A DNA stretch of 41,364 nucleotides from Schoenoplectus triqueter (GCA_964058805.1 CAXKVV010000034.1:1-41364), one strand, 5' to 3'; shown: positions 1 through 13,180, counted from the first letter of the stretch. Notes: a model not told the origin generated them from the sequence alone. Translations and numbers: made by a program.

Positions 1-20
1 CAATTATATAAACTTTACAG

Positions 21-1593
21 GGTGCAAAATCAAGGTCCTGTGAGAAGTGTGATGCATATAAACCTCCTCGGACCCACCATTGCAGGGTTTGTAAGAGATG
101 CATCTTGAAAATGGTAGGATTGTTTTTTGAAAGGAAATGATAATGAGCTCTTACCATCAGCAGCATATTGTATGTGTCCACTTTGGTATTTTAGTAACTC
201 ATTTGAAGAACAATGCAACGAAATTATTAACAGTCAGCGTCCTATTTTTATTTTTTTCCCCTTTTACCTCCATATCAGACAGTTCGAGTTTTCTGGGTTC
301 AGCAGAAGTTTATCCTTGTAATTCCTTCCTAATAAGAGAGTAGTTTGGCCTACATTTGTGAAGGGATTTTACTAGTCACCAATTGAAAATGGAAAATATT
401 TACATGTATACCAAGGCCGTAGTGAACGGTACCTTGTATCACACCACTTCTGTCCCTAACAGTTGTGAATTACTTCATCCTCAATTCTTTCCTATTGTTC
501 TCCAATGTATGTAAAACATAATGCTTTTTCTCAGGATCATCATTGTCTGTGGATCAACAACTGCGTGGGATATGCAAATTACAAACCTTTTTTGATATTC
601 ATTTTGCATGCCGCTTTTGGATCCTTCTACTCAACAGTAAGCTTACAACTGAATGTTTTTATTTTTTTTCTCACTCGCTGATGATTATCTATTTTAAAAT
701 GTATCCTTCTGTGTTTGCAGGTAATATATTTCTGTGACCTTTTTCAGACAAGTCATGATTTTAGTGTGCGCTCGATCACCCTCTTTTATGTAAGCATACT
801 CTTCTTTCGTTTGTCAGTAATTACTGGTTGACAAGTGTGTGCCAAATTATCTTGAAGTTGTATGGGGGTTGGTAGTTTTTATTATTACATAGTATTCAAC
901 TATTCATTAAATATTCAAATAGAAAATCATTTACTGATAGATATGTGGGACAGGTTCTTTCAGGTTGCCTCCTATTTTTCTTGAGCTTGACCATGAGCAC
1001 TCTTTTAGGTTGGCATATCTATCTATCAACCAAGAACATGACTACCATTGAGGTTCATCACTCTTTCCCTTTCTACGATTTGTTGATTCTAATGTTTTTC
1101 TGGTACTTATGATATACTGTTCTGATTTCCTTATGTTTGTCAGTTTCGTGGATTTTTAAGAGACAAGTGGCTTGCAGAAAAGAGTGGCCAAAAGTATAGA
1201 CATCGATTTGATATTGGCTTATGTAATAACATTAGTCAGGTACACATTCCGTATAAACAACTACCTGCTGCCCCTTTGTTATTTTGCCTCCAATACTTCC
1301 TTTTTTGGGCTGCTGCATATTCTGTGTTAATATATCAAAACATTGTCTCTCAAAAAACAAGTTATTCTTTAGAAAAAATAGTTAGTGACCATGATAAGAT
1401 TCCTCTTCTTTGAAATGTCACCCATCAGATACTTAAAACTTAGACCTGTATAACTTACTGATGAAATATTTATGCAAAATTCTGATTTTGTATTGACAAA
1501 CAGGTACTTGGCCCGAATATATTAAAATGGTTTTGCCCCACATCTATTGGCCATCTCAGAGACGGCACTCAATTTCCAATTTCCTCTGAGTGA
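21..1593 (+). CDS. DHHC-type protein S-acyltransferase, 3' part (six exons, PAT15/PAT16-like)
   Basis: Integral membrane enzyme that transfers palmitate to cysteines of target proteins. Exons by eye: 21-113, 535-636, 721-789, 954-1052, 1144-1239 and 1504-1593. All junctions are GT-AG and phase 0, giving 182 residues in one frame with stop TGA at 1591-1593. Exon 1 carries the cysteine-rich zinc domain ([16 protein letters not shown], then CKRC). The next exon opens with the catalytic DHHC ([17 protein letters not shown]). Two hydrophobic segments follow (end of the 34-codon exon; [14 protein letters not shown] to GWHIYL), then the TTxE motif as NMTTIE at the end of exon 4. The C-terminus has [12 protein letters not shown] and ends FPISSE. 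This order is the family's, and the wording is closest to what I recall of Arabidopsis PAT15/16. The N-terminus and first two membrane segments lie before the window. No frameshift or premature stop is seen, so it is probably functional. Confidence 0.94.
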
Positions 1594-4500
1594 TGCAACA
1601 GGCCTGATACTTGCGTTTTATTGTCATTTACCTTGTTAAATCTGGTTAGCATCATTTTTTTTTCTCAAAATAGATGAGTTGTATAGTCTGCATTATTTCG
1701 TTCTTATTCAGATTTCGGAGGTAGATGTTGTTGGGTGTTGTGTGATGTGGAGAGGATGTGGCGGCCAGAGGTCGCAACATTGATATACTCACTCTGTCTC
1801 CAGGCTGGAGGAGTCGCAAATTCTCCTATTTTTGAACGCTTTATCGTGTAAAATATATAGTAAAATGCTTGAAGCTCTGTATCTTTTATCTTGATGATGG
1901 TTATTGTAGCTTGATCCAAGAATGTTCTGTTCCTTCATTTCAGTCATATGTCTGAGCACCAAAAGGAGCTATGAAGATTATGGTCAGGAACTTACTCAAA
2001 ATATGGAGAGAAAAAAAATATAAACAATAATTATTCATAATCGATGATTGCACGGAAGGTAATTCTGTTGCCCTCTATGCATCTGTAGTCATTAACTATG
2101 GTTTATTCGATTCCAATTGGTTTAATTAATTTTAATCCTTATAAACTGAAAATGATATTTGATTAATTAAAATGAAAAAAAAAAGTATCACAAGATACGA
2201 ATACAGTAGAGATAAAGATAGGTTGCAAATAAAATTACATCATTAACCTATGAATCAAGTTATGGGTGACCTATGACACAATCACTTGCTAGCCAACCCT
2301 ACCCTTTACTTTTACACCCATCCGTCCAAAGCTATACACGCATATTGTTAAAGTTATAAATTGATTATGTTTCAAATTTCATTCAATTAAGTGGCATTTG
2401 ATAATCCATTAAGGAACCCATTGAATTACAACATTTGCAAGTTAATTTTTGATGGTGTTTGATGAATTTTCAGAAAAAGTTTAGATATCATAAAATTTGA
2501 AATACTATTAATCTATAAGTTTAAGAATATATCAATAAGAAAATATTTTTAAGATCTTTTTAATTTATTTGATTGTTAAGATTATAAAAATTACCATTGT
2601 CAAGTGATCCCTCCTTTTTTTACGCATAAATTATACTAACAGTTCATATTATTGAATTTCTTCAAGTATAGTAAGTCAAATTGTTACCTTTTGTAATGAC
2701 AGTTTATGGGGAAAATATATGCGTTATTTAACAATGCCGAATAATTAAAAATATGCAGTATTGTCTACTTCAGGTTCAGGGTAAACTTTATAAGTAAATT
2801 CAGAATTATTGCACGTCTTATTTATTAGTTGTTTACAATTTCCATTAAATAGGGATGATCAATCCCTTTAGATAAAAATTATATTTTTCATTTGTAACTA
2901 AGGTTGGACAAACGAAGCAGAGTGCGACATTGTTAGGTGAACCTCTCGAAGCTCGCTTCAATTACGCACCTACAATCTTATCGCTAAGACGCTAAGTTTC
3001 CTCAATTACCGTGCCACTTCCATTAAAATATAGTTATAGTAACGATGATAATGGAACTCAAGTTCGAGTTACATCTCATGAAATCCCATATCGGGTGATT
3101 TCTATCCGCATAAAAAGAAACCTCACATTCATTTATCCTAAAATTGAAGAAATGAATATAAGTACACTATATATCTACGCCATTATTGACAAAATAATGA
3201 ATACCACTCAAAAAATAATGGACAAAACATTACTACGCATATGAACATATAAAAACAACAACGTTGTAAAGTTTTTAAGTTGACCATTTTACCCTACTGT
3301 TGGAGTGGTAAAATCAAAATCCTTGGGAGGAATTTTCTTAGAAAACCAAGACTTTAAAATTTTACCAGTTGCTATTACCAGTGTCAATTTGTGACAACTC
3401 CTTTAGATGGAAATAGGATAAATCCTCAAACTTCAAATATATTTTGATCATGTGGTTGACATTATCAATATCATTAATAATTATGTGTTTTTAATGTAAT
3501 GAGATAAATATATACTTTTTTATTCTTCCACTTACTCAAACAAACATGAACAATTTATGGCGTCATAACTTAATTATGGCTCCATAGTTCTCCAACCAAA
3601 CATGGGCTATTAGCTTAACTCATAAATAGCAAAACTAATAAATGAATATTTGTAAATATATCATGTTATATGTGCAAAAAAAAATATCATTCCATTATAA
3701 TTTAATATCTATGTATTAGTAATATTAAGTGACCAAATTTTGTGATTCTCTATCTTTTGATGGCTACTAAAACGAAGATAATTTTTCAAATTTTTTTGTA
3801 CGTATATAATTAAGATGATTTAGAAAATATCTAAGGGTTTATATTAGTTAATTTAAGCACTAATAAACAAATTGGCATGATAGGCACGAACCATTAGGTA
3901 TTAGATCCTCCTCATATTTTTATTATTCTTAGAATTTTGATATATATTTATTTGAAAGATTTTAAAAATTGCACATTTTTATAATCTAAATTTATAAAAC
4001 ACATGCTAGCTCTTTAAAAAAAAAATACTAACTTCACATACTTATCCATCTAAAATTTTAAAATTACACATTTCCTTCACTATCACAGGAAGTTAATATT
4101 TTTAAGATTTCAAGATAAATACATGGTATTATTTTATCCTCATGATCTGGAGAATATATAAGTACCATATTTTTAGAATTTCAAGTGAAGAATATTTGAT
4201 TTTAAATTTTAGTTTTGAAATTTTCGAATAGTAACAAAATATTATGAATTAAATGTGGAAAAAAGATTTGAGAGGGATATGAATGAATTCCATCTTTGAA
4301 AGAGGAAAAAAGATTTTGAGAGGGACATGAATAAATTTTAGACAGTATGCATCTTTGTTGCAACTTGCAAGAGACATCGAAATTCGTGCTGACTTGCATT
4401 TATACGTTACTGATTATGTCTGACGTAAAACATAAAATCTTACAGGATCTTTTGATTAAGATCCTAATACATGTATTATACTAGAAAGAAAAAAATAAAA

Positions 4501-4653
4501 TGATATAAGGTATTATCTGAAGTCACAAAACTGAAAGACTTCTTTATTAATTCATTACATTCTTGTTTCTAGGACATCAGAAGAAAAGTTCGGGAGGGAA
4601 GGTCAAAAGACAAAATATGATCACAAACAGAGTTCCGAAGATACGATAATAAT
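1594..4653. other. 3' UTR and AT-rich intergenic DNA, no gene
   Basis: The first few hundred bases after the stop (about 1594-2030) are the likely 3' UTR of the S-acyltransferase gene. They are less AT-rich than what follows and contain AATATAAA-like poly(A) signals near 2018. The rest is AT-rich, with short open frames such as 3011-3244 that show no domain and no codon bias. I see no tRNA, no gene and no clear transposon ends here. Confidence 0.6.
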
Positions 4654-4815
4654 GGGATGATTTTTTGTAAGGTCACTGAACTAAACCTCAAATCTATATT
4701 TGATCATCAAATTTTTATTTATCTATTTTTTATCACTAAATTTTCATATTTGTGTAAATATGATCATTCCACTTATTCTTTCATCCAAATTTAATAAAAA
4801 TCTTATAATATTATT
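4654..4815 (+). repeat. Left inverted arm of the Mutator-like element
   Basis: It pairs with the reverse complement of 9575-9521 plus 8568-8465. Shared blocks read in the same order on both arms: TCACTxAACTA, CTCAAA, TCTATATTT, TTTTTATTTAT, TCACTAAA, TCATTCCA and TTTCATCCAAA. Confidence 0.68.
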
Positions 4816-5595
4816 TGAACATGTAAGTTAATTTTTTAATTAAAATTGATACAATATTGTTGTTTTATTATTCATAACATATTTTTATTCAATTAATCAT
4901 ATAACTTAATAAGCTAATTTATATTAATCAGTTAATTTTTATTTGTTTGAAGAAATTATTTTAATTTCATATTTTATTTACAGATATTATATAATTGAAA
5001 AATTAATATTTTATGATTACTGATATTTTCAATTTGTCTGATTTAATTAAATAAATAAAAAATAATATATTTTTTAATTAATTAATTTAAAAATTACACT
5101 AAGAATGTGTTAATGTAAATAATTCTTAAAATTATATAAAACTATATTTATCAGTGTGCAAAACAATAATATAAGTATTTAACAGCTTTTTGAAGTTTAT
5201 GAAATACAAATACAAAGCATAAACAGAAGAATATATGTATGAAGATCACAAGATATAGATTGGTTAGATTAGAATTATAATAAATAAAGATAATAAAAAT
5301 AGTTTTGAGATTAAATCAGTCAAAATAGAGACATTATACCCTAATTGTTGTAACGGAATAATTCAGTTATGTACAAATTTTATTCAAATTGCTCCAAAGC
5401 CTCTTCATAGCTTAACCGTTGCAACATATCTCATATCCATTTTAACGGATGACCTTGAGATAAAATTAAATATAATTTAGTCTCTAATCATTATAATGGA
5501 TCTCAATATTCATTTTAATGGATTAAATCATTTGTATAAAAAAATTAGCCAAAAAGTTTCAAAACAAACCCCTCTTATATCTGTTTTAACGGATC

Positions 5596-6234
5596 TTACA
5601 TCCATTATAATAGTTAATCTCGCTAGGGTTACTTTGACCCAACCATTGAAACAGATCATGTTGATTTCTTATCGATTTTGATGTATCTCTATCAAGATTT
5701 TAAAAAATGTGTCACGATTTTTAATGGTAAGATAATAATTTTGAGTTAAAACGGTTAAAACGAAGTTACTTAACATTTTTTAATGATTTTAACAGCTTGA
5801 ACGATTTTTTTTACTTTAAATTAAAGATTTTGATGATGTTAAAATGAAGATAAAACGATTAAAATGATTTTTTTTAAAAGCTTGATCTCTATATATGCAC
5901 GTTCCTTCTTCTCACAATCTAACGAATTTTAATGGCTATACTCAAGTTGTCATCTAACCTATGTGCAACATTTCATCTCTATTGTTTTAAATCTCAAGGC
6001 TACTTTGTAATACTTTTATTATAGTGAGATAAGTTAGTTCTTGATTATTTCTTTGTGATACTTGTGTCGTCATGTACGTTGTTGTGTATTTTCAAACTAA
6101 TAAAATCATCTAATACTAAAACAGAGATCATTCAGTCGCAAGCGCACAAACTCTCTAAGCTTGACAATAAATATCTAAAATTTTATCTAAACTAATCAAA
6201 ACATAAACTAAAGATTGTAGGAACATAATTAAGG
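5596..6234. repeat. 639-bp tandem repeat, copy 1
   Basis: It begins TTACATCCATTATAATAG and ends AACATAATTAAGG. The next copy follows directly with no spacer. By eye the only difference is C at 5774 versus T at 6413. The content is AT-rich with several AACGATT/AAAACG words and no coding frame. Such high identity means either a recent unequal crossover or an assembly artefact. Confidence 0.93.
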
Positions 6235-6873
6235 TTACATCCATTATAATAGTTAATCTCGCTAGGGTTACTTTGACCCAACCATTGAAACAGATCATGT
6301 TGATTTCTTATCGATTTTGATGTATCTCTATCAAGATTTTAAAAAATGTGTCACGATTTTTAATGGTAAGATAATAATTTTGAGTTAAAACGGTTAAAAC
6401 GAAGTTACTTAATATTTTTTAATGATTTTAACAGCTTGAACGATTTTTTTTACTTTAAATTAAAGATTTTGATGATGTTAAAATGAAGATAAAACGATTA
6501 AAATGATTTTTTTTAAAAGCTTGATCTCTATATATGCACGTTCCTTCTTCTCACAATCTAACGAATTTTAATGGCTATACTCAAGTTGTCATCTAACCTA
6601 TGTGCAACATTTCATCTCTATTGTTTTAAATCTCAAGGCTACTTTGTAATACTTTTATTATAGTGAGATAAGTTAGTTCTTGATTATTTCTTTGTGATAC
6701 TTGTGTCGTCATGTACGTTGTTGTGTATTTTCAAACTAATAAAATCATCTAATACTAAAACAGAGATCATTCAGTCGCAAGCGCACAAACTCTCTAAGCT
6801 TGACAATAAATATCTAAAATTTTATCTAAACTAATCAAAACATAAACTAAAGATTGTAGGAACATAATTAAGG
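6235..6873. repeat. 639-bp tandem repeat, copy 2
   Basis: Directly abuts copy 1 at an offset of exactly 639 bp, beginning TTACATCC and ending AATTAAGG. It keeps the same internal landmarks, for example ATATATGCACGTTCCTTC and CAGTCGCAAGCGCAC. It sits inside the Mutator-like element. Confidence 0.93.
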
Positions 6874-8464
6874 GTTTAATCAAGGTAAAGATAATCTACG
6901 AATTCGATATTACCACCCACCTATGCATCAATTGTAATCTTTATAGATTAGTTCTTAGTTTAGTGAGGATTACCATCTATTTTAGTGTCAAAATATGAGT
7001 TAAGGTTTAACATCGTACCATAATTACATTCAACTTCACGATTAAGTACTTCATTCCTTCTAATGAAAGTTCATTATGTTCTGATAATTATAAACTATTT
7101 AAAGATCAATTGTTCATGGTTAGATTTTTTCCAGTTAATTATTCTAATAGTCCAGAAATTCTCATTTACCCTAGACTTCACAGTTATGTTCTTCCTTAGG
7201 TCTAAATATCGCTTTTGGGTTTGAATATTATCAGATTTGGTTATAAACATAAATAATTCTCTCAAATCATGCGATGGTCTATGATTTATTTGCAATTAAA
7301 GAATCTACGCAAATTAAGATTTCTAATACAAACATGGAATTCAATTCAACCACAAACAGTTCAATCACAAAAAAATAAAAATAAGCAAACAAACGCGTAT
7401 GATTAAAATATAATAAGTTTTAGCTATACATATCTAAACTCTAGAACAAAATTATTCTCTCACGGAGAAAAAAAAATCATAAATAAAAATAATAAAATCT
7501 GCAAAATAAATCATAAAAAGAACAAAAATTATGCCTTATTTTTTATCTCAATCTCTGCCTTCTTTCTCTCTTGTCAATAGAAAAATGAAATTATCTCTTT
7601 TTCTCTCTCAAGAACACCATCTAATGATGTCCAAAGGAGTCCTAAATCTAATTTTGGGCCTCTTTTATAAAAAAAAATTACTAAAAATAACAAAAACTAT
7701 CAGTTAGGATGAAAATTATAGAAAACCGACTGTCTAAGCTTCTGTCAGAATATGAGCTTCTTTGTCCGAAGAAAATGACTCCGATGCTCTATTGTGCATT
7801 TCTTCGGTCATAAGAAAATGTTCTGGCACCCAATTTGCTGCTTTTACTTTTAACTTGTTTTTTCTGATGTACATTTTGTCTCAAATTTTTGCCATTCTTC
7901 TTTATTTTCAATCGGTCCATCTAGTTCTGAAAAATAATAAAATCTAGATAGTAATTTGAACTTGATAATTTTAAATTCGAATAAAACTAAAATAAACCTA
8001 ATTAAACCCTAAAAAGCTAAATTGTGAGATTAAAAAATTACATTCAAAATATAGCATTTACATCTTTTTATCACTTGTTTATTTAAGTTGGCTGACGATT
8101 ATCCATATACTTAGTGTAAGGGAACATGGTTCATAATTGTAAGACTCATTTATTCTAATGACTAGACGCAATCGATTATTGGTGATTGCGGGTCCCAGAA
8201 ACGTAAACTTTTTATAGTTGAATTTCATCACATCACATATTCTTTCTCTCTTCCTTTTTTTTATTTTACTTATTGTTTATTGTATGAGAATTTAATACTA
8301 GACCTATCCTAAATAATATAATTGCTTCCAAGAAAAAGCATATATTTGAAAACATTATTTTTTAATTTTTAAACAAAAAGAAATAAAAATAATTAATCTG
8401 TCTTATATTATCATATTTTTAAAATTTATATAAAAAAATATGTGTTCAAAGTTTAATATAGAGG
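6874..8464. other. Interior of the Mutator-like element, no gene
   Basis: AT-rich DNA with no recognisable domain in any frame. The short open frames at 7095-7295 (minus) and 7762-7947 (plus) show no family signature and are probably chance. No transposase motif was found. Confidence 0.5.
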
Positions 8465-8568
8465 TAATGTTAAGTATTTTGTTAATTTTGGATGAAAAAA
8501 CTAATGGAATGACTAAATTTTAATAAACGTTAAAGTTTAGTGACTAAAAATAAATAAATAAAAGTTAA

Positions 8569-9520
8569 GGGTTCGTTTGGAAAATCAAGGAATAACTTTG
8601 GAAGAGTGATAGAATAGTGTGTTTTTGGACGAGTGGTATTCGTTACTATTTGGAAGAGCAAAAATATCATTTGACCGTTGTTAATTAGAATAGTTAAAAT
8701 ATGAATAATTATGACACTAACAATGATGATGATGATAATAATAATAATAATATAATCATAATCATAATTCATAATCATAATCATAATAAATAATAATATA
8801 ATACAACAAAATCAAATAATAATCATAATAATAATCATGATAATAATATTCATAGTGGTAAACATAATAATATAATCATAATCATAATAATAAATAATTG
8901 TAATCATAATAATATAATCATAACTATAATCATAATATAATAATATAATACAACATAATAAAATAATAATAATCATAGTCATAATCATAATAATATAATA
9001 ATAATATAATCATAATCATAACCATAATATAATAATAATAATATAATTATGATCATAATTATAATAATAAAATAATAATAATAAATAATCAAAATCATAA
9101 TAATATAATAATAAAATTATCATATTTATATTCATAATATAATAATATAATACTAAAATCATATTTATTATAATATAATAATAATAAATGATAATAAAAT
9201 AAATAATATTATAATACTTACAATGATGATAATGTATAATAATAACAATCATTATAATAACATAATATAATAATAAATAATAATCATAATATTAATAAAA
9301 TAATAATAAATCATAATCATAATATGATACAATATAATGAAACAATAATCGCTATTCCGACGATAGCTAATTCGGTATACCACCTATAACTTTGTATAAC
9401 GGATTAGTACTCTTCTACACTCTTCTACTTAGTCTAAATTTCATTTGACAAATTAATTAATTCGTCGGAATAACAATTATATTCTTACTTTTTTCCATTC
9501 CATATATTGTCAAACAAACC
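8569..9520. mobile_element. Tourist-like (PIF/Harbinger) MITE, swollen by AAT/CAT repeats
   Basis: The ends are GGGTTCGTTTGG on the left and GGTTTGTTTGAC as the reverse complement of the right. TAA lies on both sides (8566-8568 and 9521-9523). The insertion interrupts the right arm of the Mutator-like element. Removing it with one TAA restores a gap-free alignment of 31 bp with the left arm, which supports these limits. TAA/TTA duplications and GGG..GTTTGG ends are typical of Tourist elements. At 952 bp it is longer than usual for the class because about 600 bp of its middle is simple repeat. Confidence 0.6.
8715..9340. repeat. Degenerate AAT / CATAAT microsatellite tract
   Basis: About 600 bp built almost entirely from ATA, AAT, ATC and CAT words (for example CATAATCATAATAATAAT). 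Open frames over it, such as 8530-8784 and 9016-9252 on the minus strand, read as Ile/Tyr/Met strings and are artefacts of the repeat. Confidence 0.92.
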
Positions 9521-9747
9521 TAAGTTATTAAATATAGATTTTGAGATATAGTTTAGTGAGCTCTTTGAGAATTTCCGATAATAATTTATTACAAATTTCA
9601 GCTGGCCGTTGCAAAAATGAACTACTTGAGAAATAGTTAAGTTATTAATTTATGATTGCTTCAATGTGGGAACTTGTTAAAATGTTACAAATTAACCAAG
9701 TTTATTTTGATATTAGTATATGCGAAAATGAAAATTAAATAATGTTT

Positions 9748-9963
9748 TTCGAACAGCACGTTAGATTTTTTTTCTTTTAAATAATTAAGATTCACTGAGC
9801 AAAAAACATGTACCAGTGACGGAACTTTTAGTATCCGCAAAAGAAATATACTGATACAACTATCTCGAAATTAATTAAAGAATGCTTTTTTAAACAACGT
9901 TGAATATTTTTCTTTTAAATAATTATGATTCTACGAAAAAAAAACATGTTTCAGTGAAGAAAC
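9748..9963. repeat. Imperfect direct repeat, two ~76-bp copies
   Basis: 9748-9823 and 9887-9963 share TTTTTCTTTTAAATAATTA, then GATTC, a run of A with ACATGT, CAGTGA and GAAC. The offset is about 140 bp. It is not a known element; a local duplication is the simplest reading. Confidence 0.6.
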
Positions 9964-10304
9964 ATCTTCTTCTTTTAATTGCTATAGGGTGAATATTTAC
10001 CACCGAGCGGCATTCTATGGTCCTAAAATATCCAAGGAACTAGTTTGTACTTTAATTAGAATGAAATATTCATGGAGGAATAACTATAGTACACGTATTT
10101 TATTTGATAGTATTTTTTTTATATTTCACATGTCAAATACAGTGTCTAAATTCTAAAAGCATATATTATCCTGTCTAGCAACCATCGTTTTTTTTTAAAT
10201 ATTAAAAGCCTGTAGGTTGTACATCAGTACATGGTTCACCGGACATTGCAGTAGCGAACAGCTGCAATCGGACCTACTGAGACGTGCACCAGCTCGGAGG
10301 CAAG

Positions 10305-10775
10305 GCTGTAAATGAGCCGAGCCGAACCAAATTGAGTTGGATCAAGTTATACTCGACTCATTAGTTTAACGAGTTAAATTAAGTTGACTTGTTAATAACT
10401 TTTGAATAAAAAATTTTGATTTGAGATTGACTTTTTAAATTAATAAACTAATTGAGCTTGTTCGTTAAGATTCGTTAATAATATTTTTATGATATTTTAT
10501 ATCAAAAATTATATAAAAAAATAATAAAATAACTATTTATAATATATTTTATATAAATTTAATATAATAATTTAAGTACATGTCATAATGTAGACTATTT
10601 ATTACTAAAAAATTATAATAAAAATAATATTAATAGTTTATCGAGCTGAACGAGTCTAACGAGCCGAGCTAGTTAAAGCTCAAAATCGGATCATTAACTT
10701 AACGTGCTTAACAAGCCGGTTCGTTAATGGTTTGGTCCATTAACAAGTGAGCCAATAGCGACTCGATCCCGAACG
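10305..10775. repeat. GAGCCGAGC-class dispersed repeat (MITE-like)
   Basis: It starts near GGCTGTAAATGAGCCGAGCC and carries repeated GAGCCGAGC, AACGAG, CTCGACTC and CGAGCCG words at both ends, with an AT-rich centre. Repeats of this type with GGCTGTAAA-like ends are common in plant genomes, and the two halves are roughly inverted. The right end is worn and I could not find a convincing target duplication, so limits and superfamily are uncertain. Confidence 0.42.
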
Positions 10776-13180
10776 AGCCACTAGCCATGAATTTTTTTTT
10801 GCCTGCCCTAAGCTCGCATATGCTAAACCACACATTTTTTATGGTTAATGATCTGTTTACTACCCCCAAAAACATATAATATGGAACATTTTTTTTAATG
10901 GTTAATGATGTATTGATCTGTTTACTATTTGGCATGAAAACAACACAAAAGCCAGCACAATTAAAGAAGCAGAAGGCCAGATAAAAACACCTCATCGCGC
11001 CACACCTGACACGTCAATGGGGTTACGTGTGCATGCGCTATGCTTACGAACCAACATATGTGCCGCACCCGGAAACTCACATTGTAATATCCAAAAAAAA
11101 AATGAGGATGCACATTGATCTTCTATGAAATATCAAACATTCACTCGGTGTTTTGTTGAACTTTTTTTTTCTTTTTCGCTCAATGATACATTTAGAAATA
11201 ATTTGTTGGTGGGCTTGTGCTTCGGGCTACGGATGGCTTAAAAAATAGCAGCAGTTATAAATTGAAGATTCAAAAACTTGCAAATAATTTCAATCTAGAT
11301 GATAGTATGATACTCAAAACCAAGAAACACTTATAAAAAATAATATATATTAAATTTAATGAGAACCTTATATTTTTAGGGATAATGACTCAATACTCTT
11401 CTAAACTTTTGTATGTACACTATTTAAATATTAATATACAACAAATTCAACAAATTTAGTTTTTTAAAAGATATTTTTTTAAAGCATTATTTTAAAAAAA
11501 TCTCTTTTTTACACTATTTCTGCGCTTGAATTTATTTCATGAGAAACTAAAATTTAGGTATGGAATGTAAATTTATAATTAATAAAAAAAAATTTAATAA
11601 ATGTGTATTCTTCATTGAAATTTTAATTGAAAAATATACAATAGCTAAATTTATGCGAAAATCTGATAAATATAAATAATTATCTTGCACGTTCTTTTTA
11701 CAAAAACCTGACTATATAAGTAGAATGACATATAAATATGATAAACTTCTAATGTATTATTATTTTTTAGAACAAAAATGAAAATCAAAGCACCGAACTT
11801 TTAAATATTTAAAGATTCTTCAACCTAAAATCTCTCTTATAAAAAACATTTCCTTTATTACTTGATCAGATTAAACTTATTTATCAAAATTCTACATAAT
11901 TCAGTTGATGATTCGATTTAATTTAAGGTAGACTAATTTGTTATCAAAATTGATCCAGACTTGTGGTGGTCTGATTTCCGAACCCAAAATGATTTGGAGG
12001 TGAATCCTAACCTAAGTGTGTTATGTGGAAACTCAAGTTCGAACTCATTCGTTCAATTGCCACATCTAAATAAAATACACATTTTTTTTGCTAATATACT
12101 AATTCTGAAAAGCAAAGTAAATTAACTTTTTCAAAATTCTACAAGGTTATATTCGAAAAGAACCCACATCAATTAAAGTAATTAATGAGGGGTGCAAGGA
12201 TTCCGGCCTGTGGAAAATTTTGGCTACCGAGATTCGTGTGTCCCTTAATTTTAATGAAGCAACTGACGCATTTCCAATTGGATCCCACGTTTTTACCGGG
12301 AAATAAAAACTAAAAAGAAATTAATTACTTGCCGACATCAACACACTTTTATAGTTTTATTAATTAATTAAGCTGGTGTTAATATTTAACAACTAATAAT
12401 ATCTGACTGTATGTCCTTGGAATTTGGATACATACGGATCCAATTCCGGCCGATTCTACGGCACTGTTTGCTAGTGACTTTTTAATATAAAAATGATACG
12501 TGATCCTATTTATTAAATATGCAGCCACATTTGAGTCTCTCTTTATTAATTTTATTTTAATTAAGTCCAAACAACATGATACATTGAAAAATAAGATTGC
12601 TCTTATAGTTTTGCTATGCTAGGTGGATTTTAATTGGGAAATCTACAATAAAAATAATATAAGCTTTCAGCTTTGTTTTGTGTATATATATTTTTTGTTG
12701 ATTCAAAATCCAAAAAGAAAAAGATCGTCGATAGCAATTGTCATGATCAATCAACAATAATAAAGTCTTTAATCTCAAATAAATTGGGGTAAACTAGAAA
12801 TGAAATCCATTTTGAAAAGATCATAATACTAATAATAATAAATAAATAAATACATAAAATATGCTAATAGTAATAGTTATGCTAATAATAATAATAATAG
12901 TAATACTACTACTAATAATAATAATAATAGTAATCCTGTCACGATCAATATCTTCGTAAAAAAATATTTTTGAAAATAAACATATGCTAAAAATGGTTAA
13001 AAAAATTAGAATATATATCGTCGATTTTAAATTATATAAACTAAGTATTTATGCAATGTAATATAAATTAGATAGAGTTGTGTACCCATCTATGTGCGCG
13101 TTATAGCATAGAATAAATAAATAAATATAAAAATAATATCTAAAATCCGAACTCATTATTCATATCAAAGTTGGAAACCT
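10776..13180. other. AT-rich intergenic DNA, no gene
   Basis: No domain, RNA gene or clean element end was found. There is a short internal duplication around 10835-10925 (GGTTAATGAT...GATCTGTTTACTA twice). A somewhat more complex stretch at 12180-12310 could be an old promoter or element remnant. Confidence 0.5.
12825..12935. repeat. AAT/AGT/ACT trinucleotide microsatellite
   Basis: Runs of AATAATAATA, AATAAATAAATA, TAGTAATAGT and TACTACTACTAATAAT over about 110 bp. Confidence 0.9.

Larger units (their letters stand above)
4654..9575. mobile_element. Mutator-like (MULE) non-autonomous element with long terminal inverted repeats
   Basis: The 10-bp direct repeat CGATAATAAT at 4644-4653 and 9576-9585 flanks it as a target duplication. 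The arms are inverted copies. The left arm starts GGGATGATTTTTTGTAAGG and continues TCACTGAACTAAACCTCAAA. The reverse complement of the right end starts GGAAATTCTCAAAGAGC and continues TCACTAAACTATATCTCAAA. Similarity runs over roughly 150 bp, to about 4815 on the left and 8465 on the right, once the Tourist-like insertion (8569-9520) is removed. Target duplications of 9-11 bp, long arms and GG-starting ends are Mutator-superfamily traits. No transposase frame is visible, so it would depend on a partner element. The family call is inference; the paired arms are directly seen. Confidence 0.68.

Noticed and set aside
8530..9252. Minus-strand frames rich in Ile/Tyr/Met (8530-8784, 9016-9252)
   Set aside because: They are translations of AAT/CAT simple repeat.
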